A stretch of DNA of 64,000 nucleotides from Ideonella sp. MAG2 (GTDB lineage Bacteria; Pseudomonadota; Gammaproteobacteria; Burkholderiales; Burkholderiaceae_C): assembly GCA_004359425.1 (NCBI GenBank), contig PTEU01000002.1, positions 1,328,402-1,392,401 of the forward strand, given 5' to 3'. Below, in pieces: positions 1-10,983 of this stretch (position 1 is the first letter of the stretch; the number at the start of each line of letters is the position of its first letter). Made by a program: the position numbers and the translations under genes. The notes beneath the pieces were generated by a model. That model was not told where the DNA came from, did no database searches, and saw only the letters and a list, made by a program, of their open reading frames with translations.

Positions 1-3
1 GGT

Positions 4-1950
4 TTGTCTGACGCAGTCGCCTCGGCGTTTTCAGCGGCCGGCCCGCTGGCGCGCGCGGACGCTGGCTTTGCGGCGCGCCTGCCGCAGTTGGAGATGGCCG
101 AGGGCGTCTCCCAAGCCATTGCGGGCCGACAGGCGCTGGTGGTGGAGGCGGGCACGGGAGTGGGCAAGACCTTTGCCTATCTGGTGCCCGTGTTGCTGTC
201 TGGCCGCCGCGCCTTGGTCAGCACCGCCACCAAGAACCTGCAAGACCAGCTATTTTTCCGCGACCTCCCACGCCTGCGGGACGCCCTGGCCCTGCCTGCC
301 AGCATTGCGCTGCTGAAGGGGCGGGCGAGTTATCTGTGCCGTCACCGGCTGGGTTTGGCGCGCGAAGGGGCTTTGCTCAGCGATCGCATGGCGGTTCGAG
401 CCTTGGCGCGTATTGAGCAATGGGGCCAGGCCACCCAGAGTGGCGATATGGGCGAATTGGAAGGGTTGGACGAGCGCTCGGAGATCATCCCGCTGGTGAC
501 CTCCACCCGTGAAAACTGCCTGGGCAGTGAGTGCCCGGAGTACCACAACTGCCATGTGATGAAGGCCCGGCGCGAGGCCATGGCGGCCGACATTGTGGTG
601 GTCAATCACCATTTGTTTTTTGCGGACTTGGCGCTCAAAGACAGCGGCGTGGCGGAGCTACTGCCCACCGTGGATATTGCGGTGTTTGATGAGGCCCACC
701 AAATGGTGGAGGCGGGGGTTCAGTTCCTGGGCCAGAACCTTGGCACCAGCCAGGTTTTGGATTTTTCGCGCGATTTGCTCGCGGCGGGCCTGCAGTTTGC
801 ACGCGGCATGGCGCCTTGGGCAGACCTCGCCGCAGCCTGTGAGGTGGCGGCCCGGCAATTGCGGCTGAGTGCCGCCGAGGGAGCCGGTGATGTGCGAGCC
901 ATCGTCAAGCGCCGCTGGGAAGAGGTCGTGGCAGACGGTGCTTTGCAAGCACCGCTGGAGGAACTGGCGGCGGCCTTGAAGCAGGCCGCAACGGTGCTGC
1001 AAGACCATCTGGGTGCAGCGCCAGATTTCAGCCGCTTGCAAAGCCGAGCGTCTGAGCTGGCGGCGCAGGCGGCGCGCTTTCAAATGCGCGCCGCTGACGA
1101 CAGGGTGCGCTGGGTCGATTTGACACCTCACCAAGCCCGGTTGATTGAGTCACCCCTGGACATTCGCGCCATGATGACCGAGCAGCGGGCGGCTGCGCCG
1201 CGCGCTTGGGTCTTTACCTCAGCCACCTTGGGCGATGACGATACGCTGAGCTGGTTCTCAGAGGCCGTAGGTTTGGAAGATGCGTCAAAGTTGCGCCTGG
1301 GCAGCCCATTTGACTATCCGGCGCACGCTCGGGTGTACGTGCCGCCACGCTTTCCCGCCCCCAACGAACCGGCGCATGTGGTGATGGTGGGGCGGGCAGC
1401 CGCCCACTGTGCTGCCGCCCTGGGTGGGCGCACCTTTGTGCTCACCACCACGCTGAGGGCCTTGGGCATTGCGGCTGAGGCCATGAAAACCGAGCTGGCA
1501 ACATTGGGCGCAGACCTGGAGTTGTTGGTGCAAGGCCAGGCTCCCAAGCGCACCCTGTTGGCGCGTTTTGCCCAGGGGCGCAGCGTGCTGCTGGGCTCGC
1601 ACAGCTTTTGGGAAGGCATAGATGTGCCGGGGGATGCCTTGCAATGCGTGATCATTGACAAGCTGCCCTTCCCACCGCCCAACGACCCTCTGGTTGAGGC
1701 GCGGGTTCGCCATCTCAAGTCCCAAGGGCGCGATGCGTTTTCAGACTATTTTGTGGCCGAGGCCGCCATCGCCCTGAAGCAAGGGGCAGGGCGCCTGATT
1801 CGCACCGAATCTGACAAGGGTTTGCTGGTCATTTGCGACACCCGCTTGCGCCAAGCCCGCTATGGCCCGCGGCTGATGCAGGCATTGCCTCCTATGGCTC
1901 CGCTGCAATCAGGCGAGCAGGCGCTGGCGTGGCTTCGGGAGTTGGCTTGA
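4..1950 (+). CDS. DinG/YoaA-family ATP-dependent helicase
   Basis: Walker A 'EAGTGVGKT', DEAH box 'VFDEAHQ', Cys cluster C..ENCLGSECPEYHNC typical of Fe-S XPD/DinG helicases; TTG start near window edge so the true start is uncertain. Confidence 0.85.
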   Translation: MSDAVASAFSAAGPLARADAGFAARLPQLEMAEGVSQAIAGRQALVVEAGTGVGKTFAYLVPVLLSGRRALVSTATKNLQDQLFFRDLPRLRDALALPASIALLKGRASYLCRHRLGLAREGALLSDRMAVRALARIEQWGQATQSGDMGELEGLDERSEIIPLVTSTRENCLGSECPEYHNCHVMKARREAMAADIVVVNHHLFFADLALKDSGVAELLPTVDIAVFDEAHQMVEAGVQFLGQNLGTSQVLDFSRDLLAAGLQFARGMAPWADLAAACEVAARQLRLSAAEGAGDVRAIVKRRWEEVVADGALQAPLEELAAALKQAATVLQDHLGAAPDFSRLQSRASELAAQAARFQMRAADDRVRWVDLTPHQARLIESPLDIRAMMTEQRAAAPRAWVFTSATLGDDDTLSWFSEAVGLEDASKLRLGSPFDYPAHARVYVPPRFPAPNEPAHVVMVGRAAAHCAAALGGRTFVLTTTLRALGIAAEAMKTELATLGADLELLVQGQAPKRTLLARFAQGRSVLLGSHSFWEGIDVPGDALQCVIIDKLPFPPPNDPLVEARVRHLKSQGRDAFSDYFVAEAAIALKQGAGRLIRTESDKGLLVICDTRLRQARYGPRLMQALPPMAPLQSGEQALAWLRELA

Positions 1951-1995
1951 ACTGGGGGCTACCCTAGCTGCTCAATGAGTTCGGCCCACAAAAAT

Positions 1996-2010
1996 GGGGC
2001 CACAGGCCCC
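1996..2010 (-). terminator. Rho-independent terminator of bamD (minus strand)
   Basis: GGGGCC-TGT-GGCCCC followed by ATTTTT on the minus strand, just past the BamD stop. Confidence 0.6.
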
Positions 2011-2037
2011 TGGGTTCGAACAACAGGCGAGGCAAGC

Positions 2038-2265
2038 TCACCAGAACTTCCACCACGGTTTGGCGTCAGCCGCTTTGCCGCCAGCCAAAAAGCTGCTGCT
2101 GGGAAAGTTGGTGCGAAGCAGGCGGTCGGCGTCATCCCGCAAGGGGGTCAAGCCCAGCTTGTCATAGGCCCGGCTCATGATGAACAAGGCCTCTTCGGTG
2201 GCGGGCGTCTGCGGATAGGTGGTTAGCGCCTGCTGAGCCCTGTTGGCCGCCGCCACATAAGCCCA
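2038..2265 (-). pseudogene. bamD: BamD C-terminal fragment (outer membrane assembly lipoprotein); N-terminal part absent
   Basis: 'AYVAAANRAQQALTTYPQTPATEEALFIMSRAYDKLGL' resembles BamD C-terminal TPR; sequence breaks directly into rluD. Confidence 0.75.
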
Positions 2266-3069
2266 CAGTTGATTCAAGACGGGCATGTGCAGGTCAATGA
2301 GGCCGTGGTGGCGCAGGCGTCACGCAAGGTCAAGGCGGGGCAGCGGGTCGTGGTGGAGCTGGTGCAACCGGCCGAGAGCCTGGCTTTCACGCCTCAAGCC
2401 ATACCTCTGGACGTGGTTCACGAAGATGAGCATGTGCTGGTCATCCACAAACCTGCGGGTTTGGTGGTGCACCCGGCGGCTGGCAATTGGTCGGGCACCT
2501 TGCTGAATGGCTTGCTGGCGCGCGACCCGGCGGCCGCGCGCCTGCCCAGAGCGGGCATCGTCCATCGTCTGGACAAAGACACCTCGGGCCTGATGGTCGT
2601 GGCTCGCAGCCTGGAGGCAATGACAGCCTTGGTGCGCGCTTTGGCGGCCCGAGAAGTCCATCGCCAGTACATGGCGCTGGTACACGGCGACGTAGGGGCA
2701 CAGCCCTTTACGGTGGATGCACCGATTGGGCGGGACCCGCAAGCCCGCGTGCGCATGGCGGTGGTTCCTAGCGGCAAAGAGGCGCGCACCGATGTCAGCC
2801 CGGTGGCGTACCGCAATGGGGTGTCCGCCGTCCGGTGCAAGCTGCACACCGGCCGCACCCACCAGATCCGGGTCCATTTGCAGCACCGTGGCCACCCCTT
2901 GGTGGCCGATGCCGTCTATGGTGGGCCAGCGGCCCTCGGGTTGAGCCGCCAGGCCCTCCATGCTGCGGAGTTGGCTTTTGTGCATCCGCTCACTGGCCAG
3001 ACACTGAGCTTGAGTGCCGATCCGCCGCAGGATTTGGCACAGGCCTGGGCCAGTGTGGCGTCAGATTGA
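2262..3069 (+). pseudogene. rluD: 23S rRNA pseudouridine synthase RluD, N-terminus missing
   Basis: 'GIVHRLDKDTSGLMVVARS', 'HTGRTHQIRVHLQHRGHPLVADAVYGG'; begins mid S4 domain ('QLIQDGHVQVNEAVV'). Confidence 0.85.
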
Positions 3070-3106
3070 CGAAATGCCTGCTGCGCCATGCCATGCTGTG
3101 GCTACA

Positions 3107-3330
3107 ATAGTGCTGTACTGAGTGGCGAATGGTCATAGTCCATGCCCGAAGGCCGCGTCGGTAACGGCGTAGCAACCTCCAAGAACCTGACGGGCAGCCC
3201 CATGGCGCCTAGAGAGGGGTGATGGCAGGTCGGCCCCGAAGTGAAATGCCCCAGCGAGATGCCTGGCGTGGTGCAAAAGCGCAACCGCTTTGCCCCCAGA
3301 TCTCGAAGGCCTACCCCCGAGTTGTTTGCG
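3107..3330 (+). ncRNA. Candidate structured RNA between rluD and scpB (identity unknown; 6S-like is one hypothesis; strand inferred only)
   Basis: No convincing ORF; nested hairpin CGAGAT..CTGG..GCAAAAGCG-CAAC-CGCTTTGC..CCAG-ATCTCG at about 3257-3305, GCCCG/CGGGC pairing around 3147-3196, TACAAT -10-like box at 3103-3108. Confidence 0.35.
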
Positions 3331-3361
3331 GCCCCATGTGCCGCCCAGAGACACAGACCGG

Positions 3362-3970
3362 ATGAATACACAGGATGCCAAGCGCGTTCTAGAGACGGCG
3401 CTCATCTGCGCCACGCAGCCCATGCCGCTGCGCGAGCTGCGTGTGCTGTTTGCCGACCAATTGGGCCCCGACACCCTGCGCATGCTGCTGGACGAGTTGG
3501 CCCAGGATTGGGACGGCAGGGGCGTGGAGTTGGTCAGCGTGGCCTCGGGTTGGCGGTTTCAAAGCCGCCCGGAAATGCGCGAGTATCTCGACAGGCTGCA
3601 CCCCGAAAAGCCGCCCAAGTATTCGCGTGCCGTGCTTGAAACCCTAGCAATCATTGCCTATCGGCAACCGGTGACACGCGGGGACATCGAAGACATACGC
3701 GGTGTGGTGGTGTCGAGCCAGATCATCAAACAGCTTGAGGATCGCAACTGGATAGAGTGCATTGGCCACCGCGATGCCCCGGGCCGCCCAGGGCTTTACG
3801 CCACCACTCGCCACACCCTGGCGGTGAGCGCTGACGCTGAAAGCGCAGCGGCACCGTTGGAGCCTGCGCCAATGCCAACGGCTGATACCGCCACCCCCCT
3901 TAACGATGACCTTGTAGAGCCGTCTGGCTCTGAAGCACCACTCCCTCCTGAATCCCACCATGAACACTGA
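3362..3970 (+). CDS. scpB: Segregation and condensation protein B, possibly with a small internal deletion near 3810
   Basis: '[30 protein letters not shown]', '[15 protein letters not shown]'; expected 'QFLDDL..' motif after YATTR absent. Confidence 0.8.
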   Translation: MNTQDAKRVLETALICATQPMPLRELRVLFADQLGPDTLRMLLDELAQDWDGRGVELVSVASGWRFQSRPEMREYLDRLHPEKPPKYSRAVLETLAIIAYRQPVTRGDIEDIRGVVVSSQIIKQLEDRNWIECIGHRDAPGRPGLYATTRHTLAVSADAESAAAPLEPAPMPTADTATPLNDDLVEPSGSEAPLPPESHHEH

Positions 3971-5314
3971 TTTGCCTGACTCCGCCGCCTCTGCAGAGGA
4001 CCACCGCCCGGCCGATTCGGTCGATTCGGGGGAGGCACCTGCCGTTCCAAAAAAGCGGACCAGGACGCGCAAACCCGTGGCAGATGCCGCTGATGCGCCC
4101 CTAGAAGCGCAGCCTTCTGCGGCCGCGTCAGAACTGGGCGAGGGCGCCGCTAAACCGGCCCGCAAGCCACGTGTCCGCAAGCCCGTGGCCAAGGCGGATG
4201 AGGCGAGCGCGCCCCATGAAGAGGCTCCATCGCAGTCTCAGCTTGAAGCCCCGGCGCGGTCTGAGGGGCCGACGGTTGTGTTGACGGTGGCCCCTGCCAG
4301 CGAAGGCCTGGGCGCAGAAGACGCCAGGGTCCCCGTGATGGCGGGTGGAACGCCTGAGGGACGTGGTGGATTTGAGGGTGACGAAGAGCGCGGTGCGCGT
4401 AGCCGCAACCGGCGGCGTGGGCGGCGTGGCAGCGGCGGGCGCGCCCATGATGAGAGCCCCCGAGATCCGCAGGGGATGGCCCCAGCGACACTGGTTGTTG
4501 CGCCGACCCCTGACACCGGTGCGCTGTTTGCGAGCCTGCTGTCTGGAGAGTTCGACACCGAGGCCGAATTGTCTGCGGCGTCGGATGAGGCGGTCGCAGA
4601 GGCCGGTGAAGTGGAGGCCGAGTTCAGCGCAGAAGCGGGTGGGCAAGAGCCTATCGGTGACGATAAGCGGGTGTTGCTGCCCGACCCTGATGCACCCAAG
4701 CTGCACAAGGTGCTGGCGCAGTCAGGCATTGGCTCGCGCCGCGACATGGAGCAAGCCATCCAAGACCAACGGGTCAAAGTCAACGGTGAGGTGGCCCATA
4801 CCGGGATGCGCATCTCGTTTGGAGACCGCGTCACGCTGGACGACAAACCGGTCAAGGTCCGCATTGCTCCGCCTCCGGCACGGGTGATTGCCTACCATAA
4901 GCCGGTAGGCGAAGTCGTCACGCTGGACGACCCCCAACAACGCCCAACCGTTTTCCGAAAGTTGCCCCGCCTGGCCCAAGGCAAGTGGCAGTCGGTGGGG
5001 CGTTTGGACATCAATACCGAAGGTTTGTTGCTGTTCACCACCTCCGGAGACCTGGCCAACCGCCTGATGCACCCGCGTTTTGGGGTTGAGCGTGAGTACG
5101 CCGTGCGGGTGCTGGGCACGCTTGAACAAGAGTCCAAAGACAAACTGTTGGCCGGCGTCAGCATTGAGGGCCAAACAGCCAGCTTCAAGTCCATTGAAGA
5201 CGGCGGTGGCGAAGGCGTCAACCGCTGGTACCGAGTGGTCATCACGGAAGGCCGTAACCGAGAAGTTCGCAAGCTGTTTGAAGCCGTGGGGTTGGCCGTC
5301 AGCCGCTTGATCAC
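3960..5314 (+). CDS. rluB: 23S rRNA pseudouridine synthase RluB, C-terminus truncated at junction with ndk
   Basis: S4 '[21 protein letters not shown]', '[15 protein letters not shown]', '[22 protein letters not shown]'; then changes to ndk sequence in another frame. Confidence 0.85.
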
Positions 5315-5713
5315 ATCAAACCCGACGCCGTTGCCAAGAACGTCATCGGCCAAATCTACGCTCGCTTTGAAGGCGCTGGCCTGAAGATCGCCGCTGCCAA
5401 GCTGGTACACCTGTCGCGCGCTGAAGCCGAGCAGTTCTACGCGGTGCACAAGGCACGTCCTTTCTTCAAGGACTTGGTCGATTTCATGGTCTCCGGCCCG
5501 GTGATGATCCAGTGCCTGGAAGGCGAGAACGCCATTGCCAAGAACCGTGAGCTGATGGGCGCGACCGACCCCAAGAAGGCCGAGAAGGGCACCATCCGCG
5601 CTGATTTCGCTGACAGCATCGACGCCAACGCTGTGCACGGCTCTGACGCCGCTGAAACCGCTGCCGTTGAGATTGCCTTCTTCTTCCCAGGCATGAACGT
5701 CTACGCCCGTTGA
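5312..5713 (+). pseudogene. ndk: Nucleoside diphosphate kinase lacking its first residues
   Basis: Frame reads [34 protein letters not shown]...[22 protein letters not shown]; no start codon before the IKPDAV motif. Confidence 0.85.
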
Positions 5714-5749
5714 TCGTGGCGTGAGGTGGAGCATGTGGTGTCAGGTGCT

Positions 5750-6904
5750 GTGAGCAAGGTCAACCTGCTCAACTTCGATCTCGAAGGCCTCACCGCGTAC
5801 TGCGAAGGGCTGGGGGAAAAGCGTTTTCGCGCCACCCAGCTTTTTCGCTGGATCCACCAACGCGGCGCAGCGGACTTTTCGGCGATGACCGATCTCGCCA
5901 AGTCCCTGCGCGACAAACTCAGTGGCCTGGCAGAGATCCGGCCGCTTCCCGTGGTGTCTGAGCATGTTTCGGCAGACGGCACCATCAAGTGGTTGTTTGA
6001 CGTAGGTGCGGGCAATGCCGTGGAGACGGTGTTCATCCCTGAGGATGACCGCGGCACCCTGTGCGTGTCCTCCCAAGCTGGTTGCGCCGTGGGTTGCCGG
6101 TTTTGCTCAACCGGTCATCAGGGGTTCTCGCGCAATCTCACCACGGGTGAGATCCTGGCTCAGTTGTGGCAGGCCGAACATGCCTTGAGGCTGCGCCTGC
6201 AGACGCCGGTGGGCGAGCGCGTCATTACCAATGTGGTGATGATGGGCATGGGCGAGCCACTGCAAAACTACGATGCGCTGGTGCCTGCATTGCGCACCAT
6301 GCTCGACGACCATGGTTACGGCTTGTCGCGCCGACGTGTCACGGTCTCCACCTCGGGCGTGGTGCCCATGATGGACCGCTTGCGTGTGGATTGCCCGGTC
6401 GCTTTGGCGGTGTCTTTGCATGCGCCCATCGACCCATTACGCAATGAGCTGGTCCCTCTGAACAAAAAGTACCCGTTGCATGAATTGATGGCAGCGTGTT
6501 TGCGCTACTTGGAGGCCGCGCCCCGCGACTTCATCACCTTCGAGTACTGCATGCTGGAAGAGGTGAATGACAGCCCGGCGCAAGCGGCCGAGTTGCTGGC
6601 GTTGATCGATGGACGGCGTGGCCAGCGCGTCCCCTGCAAGCTCAACCTCATTCCCTTCAACCCCTTTCCCGCGTCTGGCTTGGCCTGCTCCTCCAAAGAG
6701 CGGGTGGCTGCCTTTGCCAAAGTGCTGCAAGACGCGGGCGTGGTGACCACCATCCGCAAGACCCGGGGTGATGACATTGACGCGGCGTGTGGGCAATTGG
6801 CCGGCGAGGTGCAGGACCGCACACGCGCCGCCCAGCGCATGAAGCGCCTTCCTATTCCGGTCGTGGCTTTCGGTGACCGACCATCGCCCCCTTCCCAGCC
6901 CTGA
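5750..6904 (+). CDS. rlmN: Dual-specificity 23S rRNA/tRNA adenine-C2 methyltransferase RlmN
   Basis: Radical SAM '[25 protein letters not shown]', '[14 protein letters not shown]'; start codon uncertain (GTG 5726 or 5750). Confidence 0.92.
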   Translation: MSKVNLLNFDLEGLTAYCEGLGEKRFRATQLFRWIHQRGAADFSAMTDLAKSLRDKLSGLAEIRPLPVVSEHVSADGTIKWLFDVGAGNAVETVFIPEDDRGTLCVSSQAGCAVGCRFCSTGHQGFSRNLTTGEILAQLWQAEHALRLRLQTPVGERVITNVVMMGMGEPLQNYDALVPALRTMLDDHGYGLSRRRVTVSTSGVVPMMDRLRVDCPVALAVSLHAPIDPLRNELVPLNKKYPLHELMAACLRYLEAAPRDFITFEYCMLEEVNDSPAQAAELLALIDGRRGQRVPCKLNLIPFNPFPASGLACSSKERVAAFAKVLQDAGVVTTIRKTRGDDIDAACGQLAGEVQDRTRAAQRMKRLPIPVVAFGDRPSPPSQP

Positions 6905-6932
6905 GCGGCCCGTCCTCTAGAAAGTGGATTGC

Positions 6933-7455
6933 ATGACGACTTCTCTTCGCATTGCGCCATCCTCTCCCTTGGCATTGCTGGCGCGAGGCACTGGCCTTGG
7001 AATAGTGCTCATGGTGCTGGCCACGCTGTTGGTAGGCTGTGTGGGTGGGCCAAGCCGCGAGCAACGTGAGCAGCGGGCCACTGCCACTCAAAACGAAGTG
7101 GAGCGGCGTGCTCGCGTGCGCTTGGAGTTAGCAGCGGCCTACTTCGGGCGCGGGCAAAACACCACGGCGCTCGATGAAGTCAAGCAGGCCTTGGCCACCG
7201 ACCCAAACCTGGGCGAGGCCTTTAATCTGCGCGGCCTGATCTATGCCAGCATGGACGAGGCAAGTTTGGCCGAGCAAAGCTTTAAGCAGGCTTTGCAGCT
7301 CAACGCGCGCGACGCTGATGCCATGCACAACTATGGCTGGTTTTTGTGCCAGCAGCGCCGGTTTACTGAAGCTGATGCGCAGTTTCAACTGGCTGAGGCC
7401 CAACCCAACTACCGCGAGGCCCTGCGAACCATGATGGCGCAAGGCATTTGCCATG
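6933..7455 (+). pseudogene. pilF: Type IV pilus biogenesis TPR lipoprotein PilF/PilW, C-terminus missing
   Basis: Lipobox 'LLVGCVGG', TPR 'NLRGLIYASMDEASLAEQSFKQAL', 'MHNYGWFLCQQ'; identity lost after 'MAQGIC'. Confidence 0.75.
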
Positions 7456-7456
7456 A

Positions 7457-7597
7457 GAAATCGCCGGGCTCGAAGGGGTTTTTCCCATGCGTGTCAAGAT
7501 CGGCAATGCCGCTGGCACAAGTTTGACTGTGCGCGGTCAGCCCGTGGAGCTTGCCCCTTGGACCCGGGACAACGTGGCCCGCATCGAACTCAAGTGA
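7457..7597 (+). pseudogene. C-terminal remnant of RodZ-like protein (DUF4115)
   Basis: Frame reads '[43 protein letters not shown]', directly before ispG as expected for rodZ. Confidence 0.65.
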
Positions 7598-7602
7598 ACC
7601 GC

Positions 7603-8883
7603 ATGACAAACGCCCCCATTCTTGTCTCCAGCGACGAGCCCATCACTCCGGCGACGCCTGCGGCTCGGCGCAGCCTACAAGCCCAGGTCCGTTGGGGTGA
7701 CCGCCTGGTCACCGTGGGCGGCGATGCGCCTGTTCGTGTCCAATCGATGACCAACACCGATACGGTCGATGTGATCGAGACGGCAATTCAAGTCAAAGAA
7801 TTGGCCATCGCAGGCTCGGAGATGGTGCGCATCACCGTCAATACACCCCAGGCCGCCGCTGCCGTTCCGCATATCCGCGACCAGTTGGACAAAATGGGCA
7901 TCGATGTGCCCTTGGTGGGGGACTTCCACTACAACGGCCACCGCCTGCTGAGCGAACACCCGGCCTGCGCCGAGGCACTGTCCAAATACCGCATCAACCC
8001 AGGCAATGTGGGCAAAGGCGACAAGGGAGACAAGCAATTTGCCCAGATGATTGAGGCCGCTTGCCGCTACGACAAGGTGGTGCGCATCGGCGTGAACTGG
8101 GGCAGCTTGGACCAGGAGTTGCTGGCAGCCATGATGGACGCCAACTCGCGCCGCGCCCAACCCTGGGATGCCAAGCCGGTGATGTATCAGGCCTTGATTG
8201 AGTCGGCGCTGCAATCTGCGGCTGATGCGCAGGCCTTGGGGCTACCGGCCCATCAAATCATCATCAGTTGCAAAGTCAGCGGCGTGCAAGACCTGATCTC
8301 GGTCTATCAAGGCTTGGCGGCACGGTGCAACTACCCCCTGCACCTGGGCCTGACCGAAGCGGGCATGGGCACCAAAGGCACCGTCGCCTCGGCCACGGCC
8401 CTCGCGGTGTTGCTTCAACAAGGCATTGGGGACACCATTCGGGTGTCGCTCACACCCCAACCGGGCGAGGCCCGCACCCAAGAAGTGGTCGTGGCTTTGG
8501 AGATTCTCCAGTCACTGGGCCTACGCAGCTTTAACCCCAGTGTGACGGCGTGCCCAGGCTGTGGCCGTACCACCAGCACCACCTTCCAGGAGCTGGCCAA
8601 GCAAATCGATGATTTTCTGCGGGCTCAGATGCCCGTTTGGCGTGGCAAGTATCCCGGTGTTGAGCAGATGAAAGTGGCCGTGATGGGTTGCATTGTCAAC
8701 GGCCCGGGCGAGAGTAAGCATGCCGACATTGGTATCAGCCTGCCAGGGACGGGCGAGGCACCGGCCGCGCCAGTGTTCATCGACGGTGCCAAAGCGGTGA
8801 CGCTGCGCGGCGAGAACATCGCCGCAGAGTTTCATGCGCTGGTTGAATCCTATATCGAGAAGCGCTACGGCGGTGCCGCCTGA
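7603..8883 (+). CDS. ispG: 4-hydroxy-3-methylbut-2-enyl diphosphate synthase
   Basis: '[12 protein letters not shown]', '[18 protein letters not shown]', '[12 protein letters not shown]', '[11 protein letters not shown]'. Confidence 0.95.
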   Translation: MTNAPILVSSDEPITPATPAARRSLQAQVRWGDRLVTVGGDAPVRVQSMTNTDTVDVIETAIQVKELAIAGSEMVRITVNTPQAAAAVPHIRDQLDKMGIDVPLVGDFHYNGHRLLSEHPACAEALSKYRINPGNVGKGDKGDKQFAQMIEAACRYDKVVRIGVNWGSLDQELLAAMMDANSRRAQPWDAKPVMYQALIESALQSAADAQALGLPAHQIIISCKVSGVQDLISVYQGLAARCNYPLHLGLTEAGMGTKGTVASATALAVLLQQGIGDTIRVSLTPQPGEARTQEVVVALEILQSLGLRSFNPSVTACPGCGRTTSTTFQELAKQIDDFLRAQMPVWRGKYPGVEQMKVAVMGCIVNGPGESKHADIGISLPGTGEAPAAPVFIDGAKAVTLRGENIAAEFHALVESYIEKRYGGAA

Positions 8884-8921
8884 GCCTTGATTCCCGGCCC
8901 ACGGGCCAACGCTGAAACACC

Positions 8922-10241
8922 ATGACAGAGACCAAGAAACAAGCCCTTCAGGCCGTGAAGGGCATGAACGACATCCTCCCGCCCGATGCGGCGCGTTGGG
9001 AGTGGCTGGAGGCCAAGATGCGCAGCGTGTTGCAGCGCTACGGCTATCAGAATGTGCGCACGCCCATCGTCGAGCCCACTGCCTTATTTGTACGCGGCAT
9101 TGGCGAGGTCACCGACATCGTCGAGAAGGAGATGTACGCCTTTGAGGACCGTGCAGACAAGCACGGGCAGGCCGAACACTTGGCCCTGCGCCCAGAGATG
9201 ACCGCCGGGGTCGTGCGGGCCATGATTGAGCACAGTTTTCTTCGCGACGGCGGGCGGCGCTTGTACTACTTTGGGCCGATGTTCCGCCGCGAGAAGCCTC
9301 AGAAGGGGCGCTATCGCCAGTTCCACCAAATGGGCATCGAGGCACTCGGCTTCCACGGGCCTGACGTGGATGCCGAGGTCATTTTGCTCGGCAGCCGCTT
9401 ATTGCAGGAGTTAGGTTTGGTGGCGGGCGAGCATGTGCGCCTGGAGTTGAATTGCTTGGGTGCACCAGCTGAGCGCCAAGCTCATCGTGAGGCGCTGATT
9501 GCCTACCTGGAGCAGCACAATGACGTACTAGACGAGGACAGCCAGCGCCGCCTCTACACCAACCCCTTGCGCGTGTTGGACACCAAGAATCCAGCCCTGC
9601 AAGCCATGGCCAACGCCGCACCCAAGCTGCTGGACTTTTTGGGAGAGGCCTCGCTGGCTCATTTCAACGGCGTCAAAGCCATTCTCGATGCGTCGGGGGT
9701 GGCCTACAGCATCAACCCACGGTTGGTGCGCGGCTTGGACTATTACAACCTGACGGTCTTCGAGTGGGTCACCGAGCGTCTGGGCTCACAAGGCACGGTC
9801 TGCGGTGGGGGCCGATATGACGGTCTGATCGAGCAACTGGGTGGCAAGGCCACCCCGGCAGTGGGCTTTGGCATGGGCTTTGAGCGCATGCTGCTGCTGC
9901 TGGAGGAGGCAGGCGTGGCACCGCCGGCACCTGCGCCCGACGCCTACGCCATTGTCCCGGACGTTGACAGCGTTCCCCGCGTGATGGCAGCGCTGGAGCA
10001 AGTGCGTGCATTGGGTGTTTCGGTGCTCATGCATCCCGGCCAAAGCAGCATGAAGTCGCAGTTCAAAAAGGCAGATGCCAGTGGTGCACGGTATGCGCTG
10101 GTGTTTGGTGCCGATGAATTGGCGCAGGGTCAGGTCGCCGTAAAACCCCTGAGGGACGCCGCCGTTCCACAAACTTTACAGGCCCTGGATCAAGTCTCCG
10201 TGTGGGCTCCTGGGCTCCGGCAGGCTGGCGGGGACGCATAA
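8922..10241 (+). CDS. hisS: Histidyl-tRNA synthetase
   Basis: '[12 protein letters not shown]', '[12 protein letters not shown]', '[20 protein letters not shown]', '[15 protein letters not shown]'. Confidence 0.95.
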   Translation: MTETKKQALQAVKGMNDILPPDAARWEWLEAKMRSVLQRYGYQNVRTPIVEPTALFVRGIGEVTDIVEKEMYAFEDRADKHGQAEHLALRPEMTAGVVRAMIEHSFLRDGGRRLYYFGPMFRREKPQKGRYRQFHQMGIEALGFHGPDVDAEVILLGSRLLQELGLVAGEHVRLELNCLGAPAERQAHREALIAYLEQHNDVLDEDSQRRLYTNPLRVLDTKNPALQAMANAAPKLLDFLGEASLAHFNGVKAILDASGVAYSINPRLVRGLDYYNLTVFEWVTERLGSQGTVCGGGRYDGLIEQLGGKATPAVGFGMGFERMLLLLEEAGVAPPAPAPDAYAIVPDVDSVPRVMAALEQVRALGVSVLMHPGQSSMKSQFKKADASGARYALVFGADELAQGQVAVKPLRDAAVPQTLQALDQVSVWAPGLRQAGGDA

Positions 10242-10314
10242 TCCCGGCTTCGTCCCACTCTCTGGGTGGGTCAGACACCAACCACCAGCCCGCTGCATGG
10301 CGGGCCTTGTACGC

Positions 10315-10983
10315 ATGGCAACCAATCTCGATCTGCAAGAACAAGAACAGCTGGATGAATTGAAGGCGTTCTGGAATCAGTGGGGCAATCTCATCACCTG
10401 GACGCTGACGCTGGTGTTGGCAGGCTTTGCGGCCTGGAATGGCTGGAATTGGTGGCAAGGCCAGCAGGGGGCCAAAGCCGCTCTGATGTTTGACGAACTC
10501 GATCGTGCCGTGCAAGCCGGGGAGCCGGATAAGGCCGCCAAGGTGTTTGCCGACATGAAAGAGCGTTACGCTGGTGCGCTGGTGACCCAACAAGCCGGCC
10601 TGATGACGGCCAGAACCCAGTTCGACAAGGGGCAGGTCGATGCCGCAATCACCTCCCTCCAGTGGGTGGCAGACAAGGGCAATGATGAGCATGCGGCCTT
10701 GGCTCGCTTGCACTTGGCCTCGGTGCATTTGGACAAAAAGGCTTACGACGAAGCGCTCAAGCAGTTGGACGGTATTCAGTCTGCTGAATTTGCAGCGCTG
10801 AGCCAAGACCGGCGTGGCGATGTGTTGAAGGCGCAGGGCAAGACGGCAGAAGCCCTTGTGGCTTGGAAGGCCGCGTGGGACAAGCTGGAAGAAGGCTCGG
10901 ACTACCGTCGCATTGTTGAAGCCAAGTTGACCTCTGCCGGTGCGGCACCTGTGGCACCGGCGGCCTCCGGAGCTAAGCCATGA
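10315..10983 (+). CDS. YfgM-like periplasmic TPR chaperone
   Basis: N-terminal 'DLQEQEQLDELKAFWNQWGN' followed by TM; position hisS-yfgM-bamB. Confidence 0.85.
   Translation: MATNLDLQEQEQLDELKAFWNQWGNLITWTLTLVLAGFAAWNGWNWWQGQQGAKAALMFDELDRAVQAGEPDKAAKVFADMKERYAGALVTQQAGLMTARTQFDKGQVDAAITSLQWVADKGNDEHAALARLHLASVHLDKKAYDEALKQLDGIQSAEFAALSQDRRGDVLKAQGKTAEALVAWKAAWDKLEEGSDYRRIVEAKLTSAGAAPVAPAASGAKP

Noticed and set aside
1975-2226. Small plus-strand ORF after the helicase
   Set aside because: Overlaps antisense BamD C-terminus and its terminator; no recognisable family
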